This document shows, piece by piece, positions 22,395-34,860 of a stretch of DNA of 64,000 nucleotides. The stretch lies in NCBI GenBank assembly GCA_029641185.1, contig JAPWGK010000002.1:1426001-1490000 (forward strand). The letters run 5' to 3'. The first letter of the stretch is position 1; the number at the start of each line of letters is the position of its first letter. The notes beneath the pieces were generated by a model. That model made no database searches and was not told the origin of the DNA. It saw only the letters and a list, made by a program, of their open reading frames with translations. This DNA comes from Pseudofabraea citricarpa. Its lineage: Eukaryota; Ascomycota; Leotiomycetes; Helotiales; Dermateaceae. The translations under genes were made by a program, and so were the position numbers.

Positions 22395-23133
22395 GATGGG
22401 TGACAAACAGACGATGACTTCTGTTGTTTGAAACAAGAAAGTTAGTGTGTTGTAATGTTAAGCTTTGTACAGCTGCGGTAGATGTTGTAACGGATGCCTG
22501 CAGGAAGGACGTATGTAAGGGTTGCATGCAACGCAGGACATCAACGTCAAGAGCACATTGAATGAAACTTCATTCTTTGCGTCGTAAAAGAACAAGAACG
22601 CCGTGGATGAAATTGAGGGCATAGCGGTTGGAATGAGTACTTACCTAGGTACCTAAGTACTGTTGGAAAGAGACGTCTCCGGTGTTGGAGAGCGAAGTAG
22701 AGAAGATCGAGGCGCCGCACCTTGAAGGTAGTTAGCTCTTTTCCTTTTCCCTTGCGGTCAGATAGCAGTGAGCTTACTGAGAGATGATTTGTGGAGAAGA
22801 AGAAGTAGATGTAGAAGGGGGAAGGAAGGAAGGAAGTTTAGGAAGATGTATGGAAGAGAGGGTGTGAATGCGGAATGGGGTTGCGGTTGTGGAGGAAGAA
22901 AGGTAATCGAGAAAGGGGAAAGAACGAGATCGGAGTTTACCCGAATGGGCAGCCCTACAGCCCTACAGGCAGCCGATGTAGGAACACTTAATAGCTAGCA
23001 GCTGCGCAGCACCCTTTCTTCGATCCAATCAGAAAGCTAGTGCCTTCAAATGAAACCCAGTACCTTATCTTTCTTTCTGTCCGTAGCCGATTGGAAATTA
23101 TCTTCAAAGAATGCAACCAAACCCTAGTCACAG

Positions 23134-23184
23134 ATCAACCGCCACCAGGGATGAACCGCAACCAAGGATGAACCGCAACCAAGA
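23134..23184. repeat. 17-bp tandem triplication
   Basis: Three adjacent 17-bp units, of which the second and third (ATGAACCGCAACCAAGR) are nearly identical and the first differs at four positions. Noncoding as far as can be seen. Confidence 0.85.
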
Positions 23185-24606
23185 CATTTTCCATGACGGT
23201 TTATACCAACCGAACGCTCCCACAAAGAGTAGGGTATGGTATGCAAAATGCAATCTTGCCATCACACACGTACATCAGTCATTCTTTGAAGTATCCAAAT
23301 CAAGAGACTCTTGGGTCCATCCTTCCCTGTAACTTATACAAAGATTTACTGATTATCTCCAGGGCATCGCAGACAATCATCTCTGCACGGTATTCCTATC
23401 ATCGGCTTTGGATATACAATTCTCAATCTTATTACACGCCATAAGCGAGCTCAACAAGACTGGGACCTTACATCCATGGTGCTGGACTCGGTAGAGATAT
23501 AACACAGAATTACCACGAGCTATTTCTCCACAGAAGTCCTCGGCACAAGCGTCGCTTATCCTTCATCCAACTTTGGCCGAAGGATGAGGAGCTTCCTCAA
23601 GAAGGGCATATATGCTGAGGACTCCTCAGTAATATGCCCAGAAATGGTATATTCTCTCCCCTTCGACAAAAAGGGTAGGTTGTTTTGTCCCGATGCTTTG
23701 TCAAAATGCACGTAATAGATGCACTACAACAAGACCCGTTATAGTCGTAAAAAGTGTGAGAATATCCTTTCAGTTTTCTTTTGCCAAATCTGAAACTTGT
23801 CATACTGACAGCTGGGAAAGGAAATTCTTGAAAATCTTCTGCCACCCAGGTTGGGAGTATTGGCACAATCCCATTCAGAGCAACGGAATATCTGAGGCAC
23901 TGAGGTGTCATTTGGCGACAGTTGCTGCGGCCGCTGCGGTTGCAATTAGCGAGTGCTAGAACAGCGGGATCTGGACTTGCCTCCATTTGTCCCATATTTC
24001 AGGAGACTTGGAGATTTCTCTTCGGCTGCGGAAACCCATGACCTCATTTCCATGCAGAAACATGCCGTTCATCTGGGTAGCTAGCCCATGGCAAGCTGGG
24101 ATTTGTCGTTTCGAATAGACAACGCTGTTTCTTTGTTGTTCTGCTGGCTGCAAGCTCGCTTCAAGCTCGCTTAGAACAGAGCAGCTCAGGGGGTTCGGAT
24201 GATTGCATGCAGCCGATACTAGCAGTATTATGGAGCCAGAACAGTATGTGGGCAACTCTTTCTTGATTCTTATGGTGGCCGAGCGTTGCCTTTCATCCAT
24301 TTCTTTTTTGTCGCTGGCGATGTACTTTCCCGAGCTTGTTTCGGCTGTCTTTAGCCATCAGCTTACTAGGTTGTTTGCAATGGAGAAATGGAGGAGAAGA
24401 CTGCGCAGTCCTGCTGACTTTGACACAGAAGAGTCTGATGTGGTGATGATGTGGTGATTGTGAGCTTGTTGGTGAGGATAAGATCGATGGTGAGGATGGG
24501 GAGGATCAACCGGGTGCTTACCCCCCTTTACTTTGTATGTGGGAACCACGGCGCTAGCATCTCGGTTCGAGAGCCAATGAGCGTTGATATATTCAGGATG
24601 ACTACA

Positions 24607-24629
24607 CACGGATCACTAAATGATCCGTG
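24607..24629. promoter_or_regulatory. Perfect inverted repeat upstream of aconitase-family gene
   Basis: CACGGATCA and TGATCCGTG form an exact 9-bp inverted repeat with a 5-nt spacer (CTAAA), ending 109 bp before the start codon at 24739. It contains CGG and CCG triplets in inverted orientation, the half-site type used by fungal Zn2Cys6 regulators. That makes it a candidate operator or, less likely, an RNA hairpin in the 5' UTR. Confidence 0.5.
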
Positions 24630-24738
24630 CCCATGATTCCCCAGACATCGGAGGTCCTGTTGTGCATTCCGACATCGCGACAATTTTCTTTCTTTCGGGA
24701 GTCATTCTGCAACGCTGCGCTGCTCGCAATCTACAATC

Positions 24739-27208
24739 ATGAGGGTAGGCGGACTTTTAAGGAGTGGTGGACCTGCTCCAAGGGTAAGGCTATATATGCT
24801 CTGATGAAGAATGCCAATTGACCTCTATACAGATTACCACAACACCAACGCTGCTCAGACCTCGTTGCGGGCGAACTCTCGCCACGGTCCATGCCTCATA
24901 CAAACCGGACATTGAGTCGAGGACGCCGCCATATCCTAAGCTTCTCAAGAGGCTCCACGAAGTTCGGAGAGTGCTTGGTTCATCTCGACAGCTTACACTT
25001 GCCGAGAAGATTCTCTATTCGCATTTAGACAACCCTGAGGAGGCGCTCCTCACAAATACGGACAATGGGCTCAACATCAGAGGAAATGCAAATCTTAAGC
25101 TTAAGCCAGACAGAGTCGCCATGCAGGACGCTTCAGCGCAGATGGCACTATTACAATTCATGACCTGTAATTTACCATCGACTGCGGTACCAGCAAGTAT
25201 TCATTGCGATCATATGATTGTTGGCAAACGAGGAGCCGATGTTGACCTTCCTGAGTCAATTAAAGGCAACAAAGAGGTCTTCGATTTTCTAGAATCTGCC
25301 GCTAAGAAATACGGCATTGAGTTTTGGCCTCCAGGAGCTGGTATCATTCATCAAACTGTGTTGGAGAATTATTCGGCTCCAGGCTTAATGATGTTGGGTA
25401 CAGATAGTCATACGCCAAATGCCGGTGGTCTCGGAGCAATAGCCATTGGTGTTGGTGGAGCTGATGCTGTTGATGCATTAGTCGATGCTCCATGGGAGCT
25501 GAAGGCACCAAAAATCCTAGGAGTCCGACTCGAAGGCCAGCTGAGTGGCTGGGCCTCGCCAAAAGATATCATTCTTCACCTAGCGGGAAGATTGACTGTT
25601 CGTGGAGGAACAGGCTTTATAATCGAATATTTTGGACCTGGAGCTCAAAGCCTTAGTTGCACTGGTCAAGCTACCGTGTGTAACATGGGTGCAGAGGTTG
25701 GTGCTACGACGTCAATATTCCCATTTTCGTCACGGATGGTGCCATATCTCAATTCTACACATCGATCATCTATTGCTATTCAGGCACAAGCCATAGCTTC
25801 AACACCATCTTTACACAATCTCTTGAAGGCAGATGAAGATGCCAAGTACGACGAGCTAATTACAATTGATCTTTCTACGTTGGAACCGCATGTCAATGGA
25901 CCAAATACACCAGATTTATCAACTCCTCTATCACATTTTGCTAAAGCTGTCAAGTCAAATAATTGGCCAGAAACTGTCTCTGCTGGATTGATAGGTAGTT
26001 GTACTAACAGTTCATATCAAGATATGAGACGTGCTGAAGATCTTGTGAAGCAAGCCTCAGCAGCAGGTCTCAAGCCAGCTACCGATTTCTTTATCACCCC
26101 AGGTAGTGAACAGATCCGTGCAACTCTTGACCGAGACGATACTCTTTCGACTTTCGAATCTGCTGGTGGTATCGTACTCGCAAATGCTTGTGGTCCTTGC
26201 ATAGGCATGTGGTCACGCACAGATGATGTAAAGAAGGGCGATAGTAATGCTATTTTCACTTCATATAATCGTAACTTTCGAGCTCGCAACGATGGAAACC
26301 CGGAGACTATGAACTTCCTTGCATCGCCAGAGATAGTAACTGCAATGGCCTACGGTGGTAGTACTTCATTCAACCCTCTTACCGATTCAATCCCAACGCC
26401 TTCAGGGAAACCTTTCCGCTTCTCAGCACCTCAAGGCGACGAACTTCCTGAAGCTGGTTTTGAGTCTGGAAATCCTGACTTCCTCCCCATCTTTGCTGCT
26501 CCATTATCATCGACGCCAGTTGTAGTTTCACCAACTTCGGACCGTTTGGCACTTCTAGAACCATTCGAGCCATTCCCAGAGCATGATCTTAAGGGCCTTC
26601 GAGTTCTCTATAAAGTGACTGGAAAGTGCACAACTGATACTATCTCAGCTGCTGGACCTTGGCTTAAATATAAAGGCCATCTACCTAACATCTCAGCTAA
26701 TACATTAATCGGTGCCATCAATGCCTCAACTGGGGAAGTGAACGTCGCTTACGACATTGATGGTAGCAAATCAGGTATTCCTGAACTTGCTGAGAAATGG
26801 AAGTCGCAAGGCAAAGAATGGCTTGTGGTAGCAGAAGACAACTACGGTGAAGGATCAGCTAGAGAACATGCCGCTTTACAACCTCGCTACCTCGGAGGAC
26901 GCGTGATACTCACCAAGTCATTCGCACGAATTCACGAGACGAATCTGAAGAAACAGGGTGTGGTACCGCTGACATTTGCCGACGGAGCAGATTACGCACG
27001 CATTGACGCTTGTGACGAGGTTGAGACTATAGGCCTATATGATATGCTCAAGTCCGGAGGAAAGGGTACTGTCACATTGAGAGTCAAGAAAGCCAACGGT
27101 GGCCAAGAATTCGAGATCCCTACTAAGCATACGCTGAGTTCGGACCAGTGTGGCTTTATTCTTGCGGGAAGTGCTCTCAATCTACTAGCTAAGATGAACA
27201 GATCATGA
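24739..27208 (+). CDS. ACO2: Mitochondrial aconitase-family hydro-lyase (Aco2-like)
   Basis: A 4Fe-4S hydro-lyase that interconverts citrate/isocitrate or acts on homocitrate in lysine synthesis; yeast Aco2 does the latter. Exons are 24739-24783 and 24833-27208 (806 aa). Exon 1 supplies MRVGGLLRSGGPAPR, and together with TPTLLRPRCGRTLATVH it forms a basic, non-acidic mitochondrial presequence. Cluster cysteines are at 405 (GSCTNSS) and 468/471 (ACGPCIGMW), with the same spacing as in yeast aconitase. Other signatures are SIHCDHMIV, GTDSHTPNAGGLG, IGVGGADAVD, YNRNFRARNDGN and the swivel-domain GEGSAREHAALQPR. Using only the large open frame would force a non-ATG start; the short first exon solves this. 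The second paralogue expected in a filamentous fungus is not in the window, so Aco1 versus Aco2 assignment rests on overall feel. Confidence 0.88.
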
Positions 27209-27624
27209 TTTCCTTTTCGGCGCTTGCTTTGCCTGTAGAAATTGCGCTTGGGGACCTGTTTGTATATGGAGTTCATTCTTCTCATGGATGAAGAAAGTGG
27301 GTGGCACTAAATCAAAATAAAGGAGAATCAAAAGATGTTCAAAGGTTTTTTTTATATTATTGTTGTGTCTATCTGAATAGCTTTTTGGAATTGAAAATGG
27401 CCAGTTTCCAGCCTGCATACCATGCCAGACTCACTAGGGAGGTTTCCAGCTTGACGTATAAAGCCTGAGAAGTATTGGAATGATGATGCAACAACCCCTG
27501 GGTGATAGCCTCAATGATAAACTCAATCATTACTATACAAAACATCGTCCTCTCATCTCATCTGATTGGCTAATATCATCCATATATCTGTGCCAATTCC
27601 CAATACTTTCAGCCTGCTATGTCC
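27209..27624. other. Convergent 3' intergenic region
   Basis: The 3' ends of the aconitase and PHD-finger genes meet here. AT-rich sequence with a T-run near 27345 and no gene. Confidence 0.6.
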
Positions 27625-30416
27625 CTAATTGGCCGACAAAACCGGCCAAGCCTTGAGTTTCTTGTTCGCATTATCCTGGTTTTGTTGCTCGCCATCATCA
27701 GCAGCGCCAATCTCCTGCATCCATAGTTTCCCATCTTTTGAAATAGGCTCCATAGTATCTGGGTGTGGGACTCCAAACAGATCCTGAAGAGGATTTCCAT
27801 CAGTAGTATCCACCTTCTTGACCTCGCGGTTCTGATGCTTCTGCCATCCCATCTGCTTCCGGTACTGCACAACCTCAGGCGTGAGATGTTTACCAAACCG
27901 TGAAGCTGATTTACGATTGCCTCGTGCCGCGATCTCCGCTTGCTTTGCTTCAAGGAACTCCGGGGTAAGCACAGGATCTCGTGGCCAGGCTTCGCGTGGA
28001 TCGATGTGGCCCCATGCTTCGGGATCTGGGCCCTTGTCTTCGCTCTTGCTCCGATACAAAAAATTGTCTAGCGTGCTCTCGTCGAACTGGGCCGCCTTTA
28101 TTTGACGCTTGATTTCGAGATTCTCGGTGGGCTTGTTGTATTGAGTGTCAAACATGACCCCGAAGTTCGAAATTGGTCGACCTTTCTGCTGCTTTTGTTT
28201 CGAGGTCTGATTTGCTGTTGCCTCGGAACTCTCTTTCCTCCTGCCTGATGTGTTTCCGCCTCTACTGTCAACGATTTCGTCCGCTGCCGCCGCTAGAGTG
28301 GAAGACTCTACATAATTATCGGGTTTATTGTCGGACCTGGTTTCTTTGGAGACCATCGGCGCATCCAATGTTCTTACACCTTTGCCTTGACCTCTTCTGG
28401 AGGCATCTTGTGTCCTGGCAGAATAATCGTTGTCGGCATGTGTTTCGATCACGATATTTGAATTACGCTTCGCTCCTTCTGGCATTTTTGCCCTCGAGGA
28501 ATCTCTTTGAGGTACTGTAGGAAGATCGGTTGTAGCTTGCTTAGTTGGCTCTGTGAAACCTGGCTGAGAATAGCGTCCGACAACTTCTGGCATTTTTGCT
28601 CGAGATGCGTCCAGTGCAGATAAAGTCATCACTGGGCATGGCAGTTCTTCAGTTGTGTTTCCATCTGCTGCAAATTGGTACCCGTGAGATGTTCTCCTTT
28701 GTGACTGGCTCGTAGTGTGGCTATGATATTGTTCGGTTGAGCTTTGTTGCGTTGAGTGGTAACGAGCGAGAAAGACTTTAACGTCGCTGATCTTGATATA
28801 TCTCTCATGTCCTTTGATGTTGTCTTTGCCTGCAGTTCGCTCGTGATAAGCTACAGCAATACCTTCGGCAAAGTCCTGGAGGGAGACCTTCTCGGTTCTG
28901 CAAATCTTGATTAAAAACTCTAGAAATGTTTTCCCAGGAACTTCCGGCCATGCTGGCAATTTAGTTACAAAATCATCACCCCATACTCCCATGATTACCC
29001 TAAGATGACGTTGTTTATATCGCTCGGTCTCGTTCGCCGGACTTCCATCTAGTATTGAATTTATGGCCTTAGGATCGTTTACACTTGTGGGCATTTTTTG
29101 AACATCATTAAGAGCAATTTGAGGATGTGGGAATTCGGGGGTTTGTCTCAAAGGAGTAGACGACAGACTCGAAAGAACGCTTGAAGCTTGATCGCTAGTT
29201 TGCGCAAATGCCCCAATTTCACTCTCAAGTTGGAGCCCGGGACTATAATGATCATCGTCTCGATCTCCTACGGAGGGTGCAACAGTTGGGCTATTGCTAG
29301 GAAGCATAGGTTCGTAGTCTGGAGATCCTGTAGAAGGAACTAGTCGTTCGTCCTCATAATCATCAGCATTCTCCACACTAGCATTGGTCTTTGCTGCATT
29401 TTTAGCAATCAGCTCAAGCTGCCATTTTGGTAAATCAAGTTTTGGTCGCGGAGGTGTTTCTGTAGGATCTGACTGTATTGGAAGCCCAATTGACTTATGC
29501 GCGACGTTCACACCAGGGGAAACGTCTATCTGACTTATGTGCTCGACAACATCAGACATTTCAACGTCCTCGGCTCTGTCATCAGCAGCTACATTTGTGC
29601 CCGCTTTGGTGGGGGAGAAGTTAGAGTTCCGTAAGCCCGACTTTGAACGGCTGCCCCGTAATCGGGTCTGGACATTCTGTTGATTTTCATAAGCGCCAAC
29701 TTCGAAATCCTCGTCGAGCATATCTATTTGACGATCGGGTGCAGGTTTTGGATATAACTTCTTCTTGTTAATTGGCTTAATAGGATTTGACCCAGCATTG
29801 TGCTTTAGATCGGGACGTGCTGTTGACGCCCTTCTGTGCTTCTCCTCCATCTCATGCTGTTTACAGAGATCGTTGACCTGGGTTCCCGTCTTCCAATTAT
29901 CAAGGCCTATATGCGTACTAATAGGATTTCCACATCCAATCTTTGCACAGAACAAATTGGAAGAATGGCTGGCTAGACTATTCAAGCGAGGCCTTGATAC
30001 TCCGGGATCTAGCGGTGATGACTTTGGGGTCAAGGTATTCCTAAGAGATATGGCATGGGGTTGCCGAGTTGCTTTAGTAGCTACAGCAGGCGATGTAGTA
30101 GAATTTGGAGCCGCTGAGTTTTGCTTGTTCTCACAACGGTCGCAAAGCCAATCAGGGCTAGAAGTGGGTGAGTTATAGTTACTAGAACCACAAGAATTTG
30201 TTACTCACGATACAGCAGCTCCAAACCTGGCCTCTATCTTATTATTGCCTGAATCTAGTCAGCTACAGTTCGCATCTTAACAGAGGGATTCTCGGCCAGC
30301 ATACAGAAGGGATGCCATCTCCTCTTACAACCTCTACACATTATAAGGGGTTTGGTCACTCCCTCTGCCTCTTTGTGGCATCGAGAACACGATTTAGCTC
30401 TACTCGTCGAAGACAT
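27625..30416 (-). CDS. PHD-finger protein, 894 aa, otherwise uncharacterised
   Basis: Exons are 30305-30416, 30209-30248 (40 nt) and 27625-30157. Spliced, the N-terminus is a complete C4HC3 PHD finger: C10/C13, C27/C30, H35/C38 and C56/C59, with the conserved Trp two residues before the last Cys pair (WLCDRC). The codon for C38 is itself split by intron 1, and only the ATTCAG acceptor restores it. PHD fingers usually read histone H3 N-tails, so a chromatin role is likely but inferred. The rest is mostly disordered and polar. Around residues 440-530 a folded-looking segment (LRVIMGVWGDDFVTKLPAWP, EFLIKICRTEKVSLQDFAEG, YIKISDVKVFLARY) may be a helical domain. The conserved-looking C-terminal end contains YRKQMGWQKHQNREVKK. 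I know no named orthologue. Confidence 0.88.
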
Positions 30417-31636
30417 TGAGGAGAAAGATCTTTCTTCGTCGGTATCATTTGGTCTCTATTGCAAATATCATAATCAGCCTGCTTACTCAACATAATTCAT
30501 GATTATATGATAAGAGTATATTGCTTGCGAATCAGGTCTTTTCAGTTTTCAAGATAGTCATCAACCCGCAGACCTAGGCGGCTTCGCATCGATGCCAACT
30601 CTCACATGGTAAACCTCTGCTACATGCTCATATTCCCTAGATCCTCCCCTTTGGTGCTTTGAAGTGTCCCACTGTCCACCACGGCCTTTGGTTGCATGCC
30701 CGAGTGCAAGTAGACGTGCAACTCCTGATAGTGGTGGTGCCCAAAGACATGACTATGTCCCTCGAAGTCACTGTGCAGTGCAATACCTCTTGCAAGAACA
30801 GATCATCCTGACGTAGGGACGCACAAAGGGGGATAGAGAATCAAGAATGAAGCGTCCTCAGCTACAGCCACAGAAGTGTGATGGCGCGACCAAAACCTGC
30901 GAAAGCTTTTTGATGCAGTCGGACCTTTTACCAGGTAATCATCATAATCGCGCTGAAATCTAAATCAAAAAAAGAGGAATTGGTGATACGTACCCGCGAT
31001 GCTGCTAATGTGCCTCTGAGATTGTCTCCAGAACCTCGTAGACGTCTGAAATGTGTGGGTGTACAGTTATGTGCATCTGGGTCACCGTCGTCCGCTCGGG
31101 ATTCATGCTTGGCCTGCGCATCCATGCCCATACTCATAGGCTTGTGCATGGCCAGCGGGTACTGTATAGGTGCATCTTTTTTATTCGAGATCTACAACCT
31201 TTGGCTTTCTCTGAACAGTCCAACTCGGCTTGCCATAAGTGCCTACCTAGGCAGTGCCAAGACACGCGAAGGCTGAGTACAGGATGTAGACGTAAAAGAC
31301 AGGCGAGAGGCTCAGCAGAGCTTCTGGGTTTCGCTTCCCCAAATCTGGTTCAAGTGTTAAGGCGTGCCTTCGTGGTGAACGGGGTGGTGGATGAGGTAGA
31401 TGAGGTGGATGAGTGGATAGTGGATGGATGGATGTATAGAGATAAGTTTCCCAGTTCGGTCGCGTGTCAACCATAGAACTAAAGCAACCGCGTTCGCATC
31501 GCGGCAGAAAGCTTGACCGCCAACCCGAAGAAGCCCACAATGCATTTCACGTGCACAGAAGGACAACCCTGTGCTGTTGCAGATTCCAGCTTCAAAGCCC
31601 TTGCACTCTCCAGATTGACACTCGACAGCTTTTGCC
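30417..31636. promoter_or_regulatory. Divergent intergenic region, PHD protein / SCY1-like gene
   Basis: 1.2 kb between opposite start codons. It contains a GGTGGATGA-rich simple-sequence tract at about 31384-31435 and a CACGTG word at 31548-31553, 84 bp before the SCY1-like start codon. Open frames around 30980-31480 on either strand lack any domain and are not called. Confidence 0.5.
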
Positions 31637-34304
31637 ATGGACTTTTTAAAGTCTGCTGTTGCCTCAGCGATATCGAAAGGGCCCCCCTTTCCCTATACTT
31701 TTGGAGATCGTGTTGATGTCGACCAATCTATCTGGACACTTTACAACGGCATAAAAAGGGTAACTGGGAACCCCTCCTTCCAGCCATAAGAGCTTCCTGA
31801 GTGCTAACACTGGCTTAGGAAGATGGTTCAAACTGTAGCATATTCTCCTTCGATATCACCACGAATAGGTCTCGTCTGCCACTCGCCAGAAATGCAGTGA
31901 AGAAGCTCCGAACCCTGCGGCATCCCGGTGTTATCAAAGTGCTTGACACGGTCGAGGTATGGTACCATGAGTCGTCGTGGCAGAAGAAGTTTACGAGCCT
32001 GTACACAGACCGAGTCATATATTTACGTCGCCACGGAGAGAGTGGTTCCATTGAGATGGCATATAAAGCGCAAGAGCATGAGCCCTGAAACGTTAAAATG
32101 GGGACTTTTTTGTGTTGCGGTATTATGAAGTCTACCCTTATGCTGCATCATAAATCTGACTTGGAGTATAGCAAACCGTAAAGTTTATCAACGACGAAGC
32201 ATCCTCAATTCATGGTACATTGAGAGTCGGTTCACTGTACACAAGTGAGAGCGGAGAGTGGAGGGTTGGAGGATTTGAGGTATTGAGTAGCATAAAAGAC
32301 GACGAAGCCATTATTTATGTATGTAGTTTCCATTTCGACCTCCAGACCGTCGCTGAGAATAACAAAACAGACCTACGGAAGCCTGGTTCCTGATGCCGGC
32401 CGCTACACTCCCCCCGAGCTTGCAAAGTCTGGTTGGGATACCATTAAACGGAACCCAATCTCAGCAGTAGACTCGTACAATTTCGGTACTTTAATATTCG
32501 AGGTTTTCAACGGTGACTTCTCCGGGGGCGATCAAGCTGGGCAGACCAAGAATATTCCTCCGAGCATGCAATCGAGTTACAGGCGTCTCGTCAACAGTAA
32601 TCCTAAATCAAGAGTCAGCGTCGGCCATTTTCTAGAGCAAGGTCGCCGCAGTGGTGGCTTTTTTGAGACAGCATTAATCAAACTTACCGAAAGTGTCGAT
32701 AATCTTGGCATGAAAACAGAGGAGGAACGCGAAGAGTTTCTCAAGTAAGATAGTTGTCCCAGTGTTACTTTTTAAATACTAACAATCATCCAAGTGATCT
32801 CGACCAACTTTCGGACGACTTTCCAGAAGATTACTTCAGAATGAAAGTCCTCCCAGAACTTCTCAAATCTGTTGAATTTGGCGGCGGTGGACCCAAAGTG
32901 TTTGCGGTGGTAATGAAAATCAGTACTAAGCTCACGGACGAGGACTTTGAAGCGAAAGTAATGCCTGTCATTGTAAGACTGTTCGGCAGCCCTGACCGAG
33001 CAATACGAGTCAGTCTTCTTGATAATTTACCACTAATGATTGACCGAATACCACAAAAAGTGGTAAACGACAAGATATTTCCTAATATGGTATGATGATC
33101 ACTGCTTCAAGTCGGATTATAATAACTTTGATTTCAGGTTACTGGCTTTGTAGATGTGGCTCCGGTTGTAAGAGAGCAAACCGTAAAGGCTGTCTTGACT
33201 ATCATAAACAAACTTTCTGACCGAACCATAAACGGAGAACTTCTAAAGTATCTAGCAAAGACATCCAATGACGAACAGCCAGGCATTCGAACAAACACAA
33301 CTATCTGTCTTGGCAAGATATCCAAGAATCTGGGAGTAAGTACAAGATCTAAAGTATTGATCGCTGCTTTCTCCCGCTCTCTACGAGATCCCTTTGTCCA
33401 TGCTCGAAATGCAGCACTAATGGCATTGGCGGTAACATCTGATTCCTTCAGCGAAGACGACTGTGCCAATCGAATTCTGCCCGCACTATGTCCATGTCTT
33501 ATTGACAAGGAGAAGCTTATTCGGGATCAAGCCAACAAGACAATGGATACCTATCTCCAACGCATCCGCAAATTCGCCGCTACCATGCCGGATAGCGTTC
33601 TTCCTCCTCCCAGTACTGGAGATCCATCTAGCACCGCTGCGCCCAGAATGAGCACCCCACAGCCGAGTGCAAGCGAAGCAGCTTCTTGGGCTGGCTGGGC
33701 CATATCATCTTTCACGAACAAAGTGTCTGCGGCAGCAGGCGAAATTCAGCCTACTTCCACGCCTGAGCCTCGACCATCGTCAGCCCCTTTAACTAGTAAA
33801 CCAACTCCTGCAGCTTCTGCATCAGCTTCGGCTCTTCATCGCCAAGCCGTCGCTTCACCTCCAGCAATCTCAACACGGACCTCCACTTCATCCGCTTCAA
33901 ATGATTATTTTGCTTCTACCGAAACACCTGCTGATGATGAGATAGAGGCATGGGGAGACATGGAGGAAGATTCGTTCTTTGACGCACCGACGAATGCAAC
34001 GCCTAAAGCCACAACCAAATCAGCAGCAAACCCCTTTGAGGATAACGGCGAGCCTGATTTCGCAGGCTGGCTAGCAGCACAGGCACAAAAGAAGCCTGGC
34101 GCTAAGGCACTGCCGAAGGGCCTTGCGAAGCCAGCTAATGGCCCTACAAGACCAGCTGCTGCTGGAAGAGTCTCCACGACAGGAAGCATAGGAACAGCCA
34201 AGAAGCAATCCGCGCCTGTGGCTAAGAAGCCAGTTGTAAGCAAGAAGATTGATACAGCACCTAAAGCAACCGATGATGAAGATGGTTGGGGTGATGGATG
34301 GTAG
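31637..34304 (+). CDS. CEX1: SCY1/Cex1-like pseudokinase with HEAT repeats
   Basis: A SCY1-family protein; members act in tRNA export at the nuclear pore (yeast Cex1) and in COPI/Golgi traffic (SCYL1). Seven exons were resolved: 31637-31759, 31819-31956, 32009-32119, 32172-32318, 32371-32744, 32795-33089 and 33138-34304, giving 784 aa. The kinase-like domain starts MDFLKSAVASAISKGPPFPY. The usual HRD and DFG motifs are absent (IHGTLRVGS and VGGFEVL lie at those places), so it should be catalytically dead. PELAKSGWD, corresponding to the APE region, is retained. HEAT-like helices follow (EDYFRMKVLPELLKSVEFGG to TYLQRIRKFA). A low-complexity tail ends in EDGWGDGW, a typical SCY1-family terminus. 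All splice phases agree, so the model is firm. Confidence 0.92.
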
Positions 34305-34860
34305 TCCTTTTAGAGAATACGAAGATTGATTCAGGGCGTTTAGCGGCATAGCACTGGAGTTTGGATACCACTGGTTACTTAGGCATTGGTCACATTTCCA
34401 AATAGAGATCACGTTGGACATTTCATATTTCTTTGGCATCTATAACCAACTGGATGTGGCTAAGGACAAAGATAAATCACTTGCTCGCTTTCTATATGAG
34501 GTTGTGAGTGGATTTTAAAAACAACAGCTTTCTTGCTCCACATCTAAATACACACCAGGGATGATAAAAAGAGACTCTGGTAATTCCTCTTATGCACGCA
34601 GCAAGTGAAACTTCAAAGGAATGCTGCCTCCCCTGTGACCCTTCCTCTCATCCACCCATATGAACTCAGTGAGCTTCAGCATTATTATTGAATCAACACG
34701 GACAGTATCATACTGATGGCCGCCATACTCACGGATCATAGCCTTGCTATATAGATCTTGATGACGATCAGGATCAGAACCAAATATGCAGAATGAACAC
34801 TGGTCTGTCAGGAATGCCATGCCAAAAAGAACCCTTCCTTGGTTACTTTTTCCATTGATG
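34305..34860. other. Intergenic, 3' flank of the SCY1-like gene
   Basis: No supported gene. Short unsupported minus-strand frames only. Confidence 0.5.

Larger units (their letters stand above)
22395..24738. other. Intergenic region between the 1172-aa gene and the aconitase gene
   Basis: The left part (22395-22990) is a promoter-like area with CCTAGGTACCTA near 22644 and a GGAAGGAAGGAAGG run near 22820. A 17-bp unit occurs three times in tandem at 23134-23184. From 23190 to 24590 there are only unsupported short frames. An exact hairpin lies at 24607-24629 near the aconitase start. Confidence 0.55.

Noticed and set aside
24818..24832. Aconitase start at 24818
   Set aside because: That codon is TTG and lies within the proposed intron; a short upstream exon with ATG gives a proper presequence.
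30980..31476. Overlapping frames of about 98 and 141 codons between the PHD and SCY1-like genes
   Set aside because: Composition is partly generated by the GGTGGATGA simple repeat, and no domain or splice logic is present.
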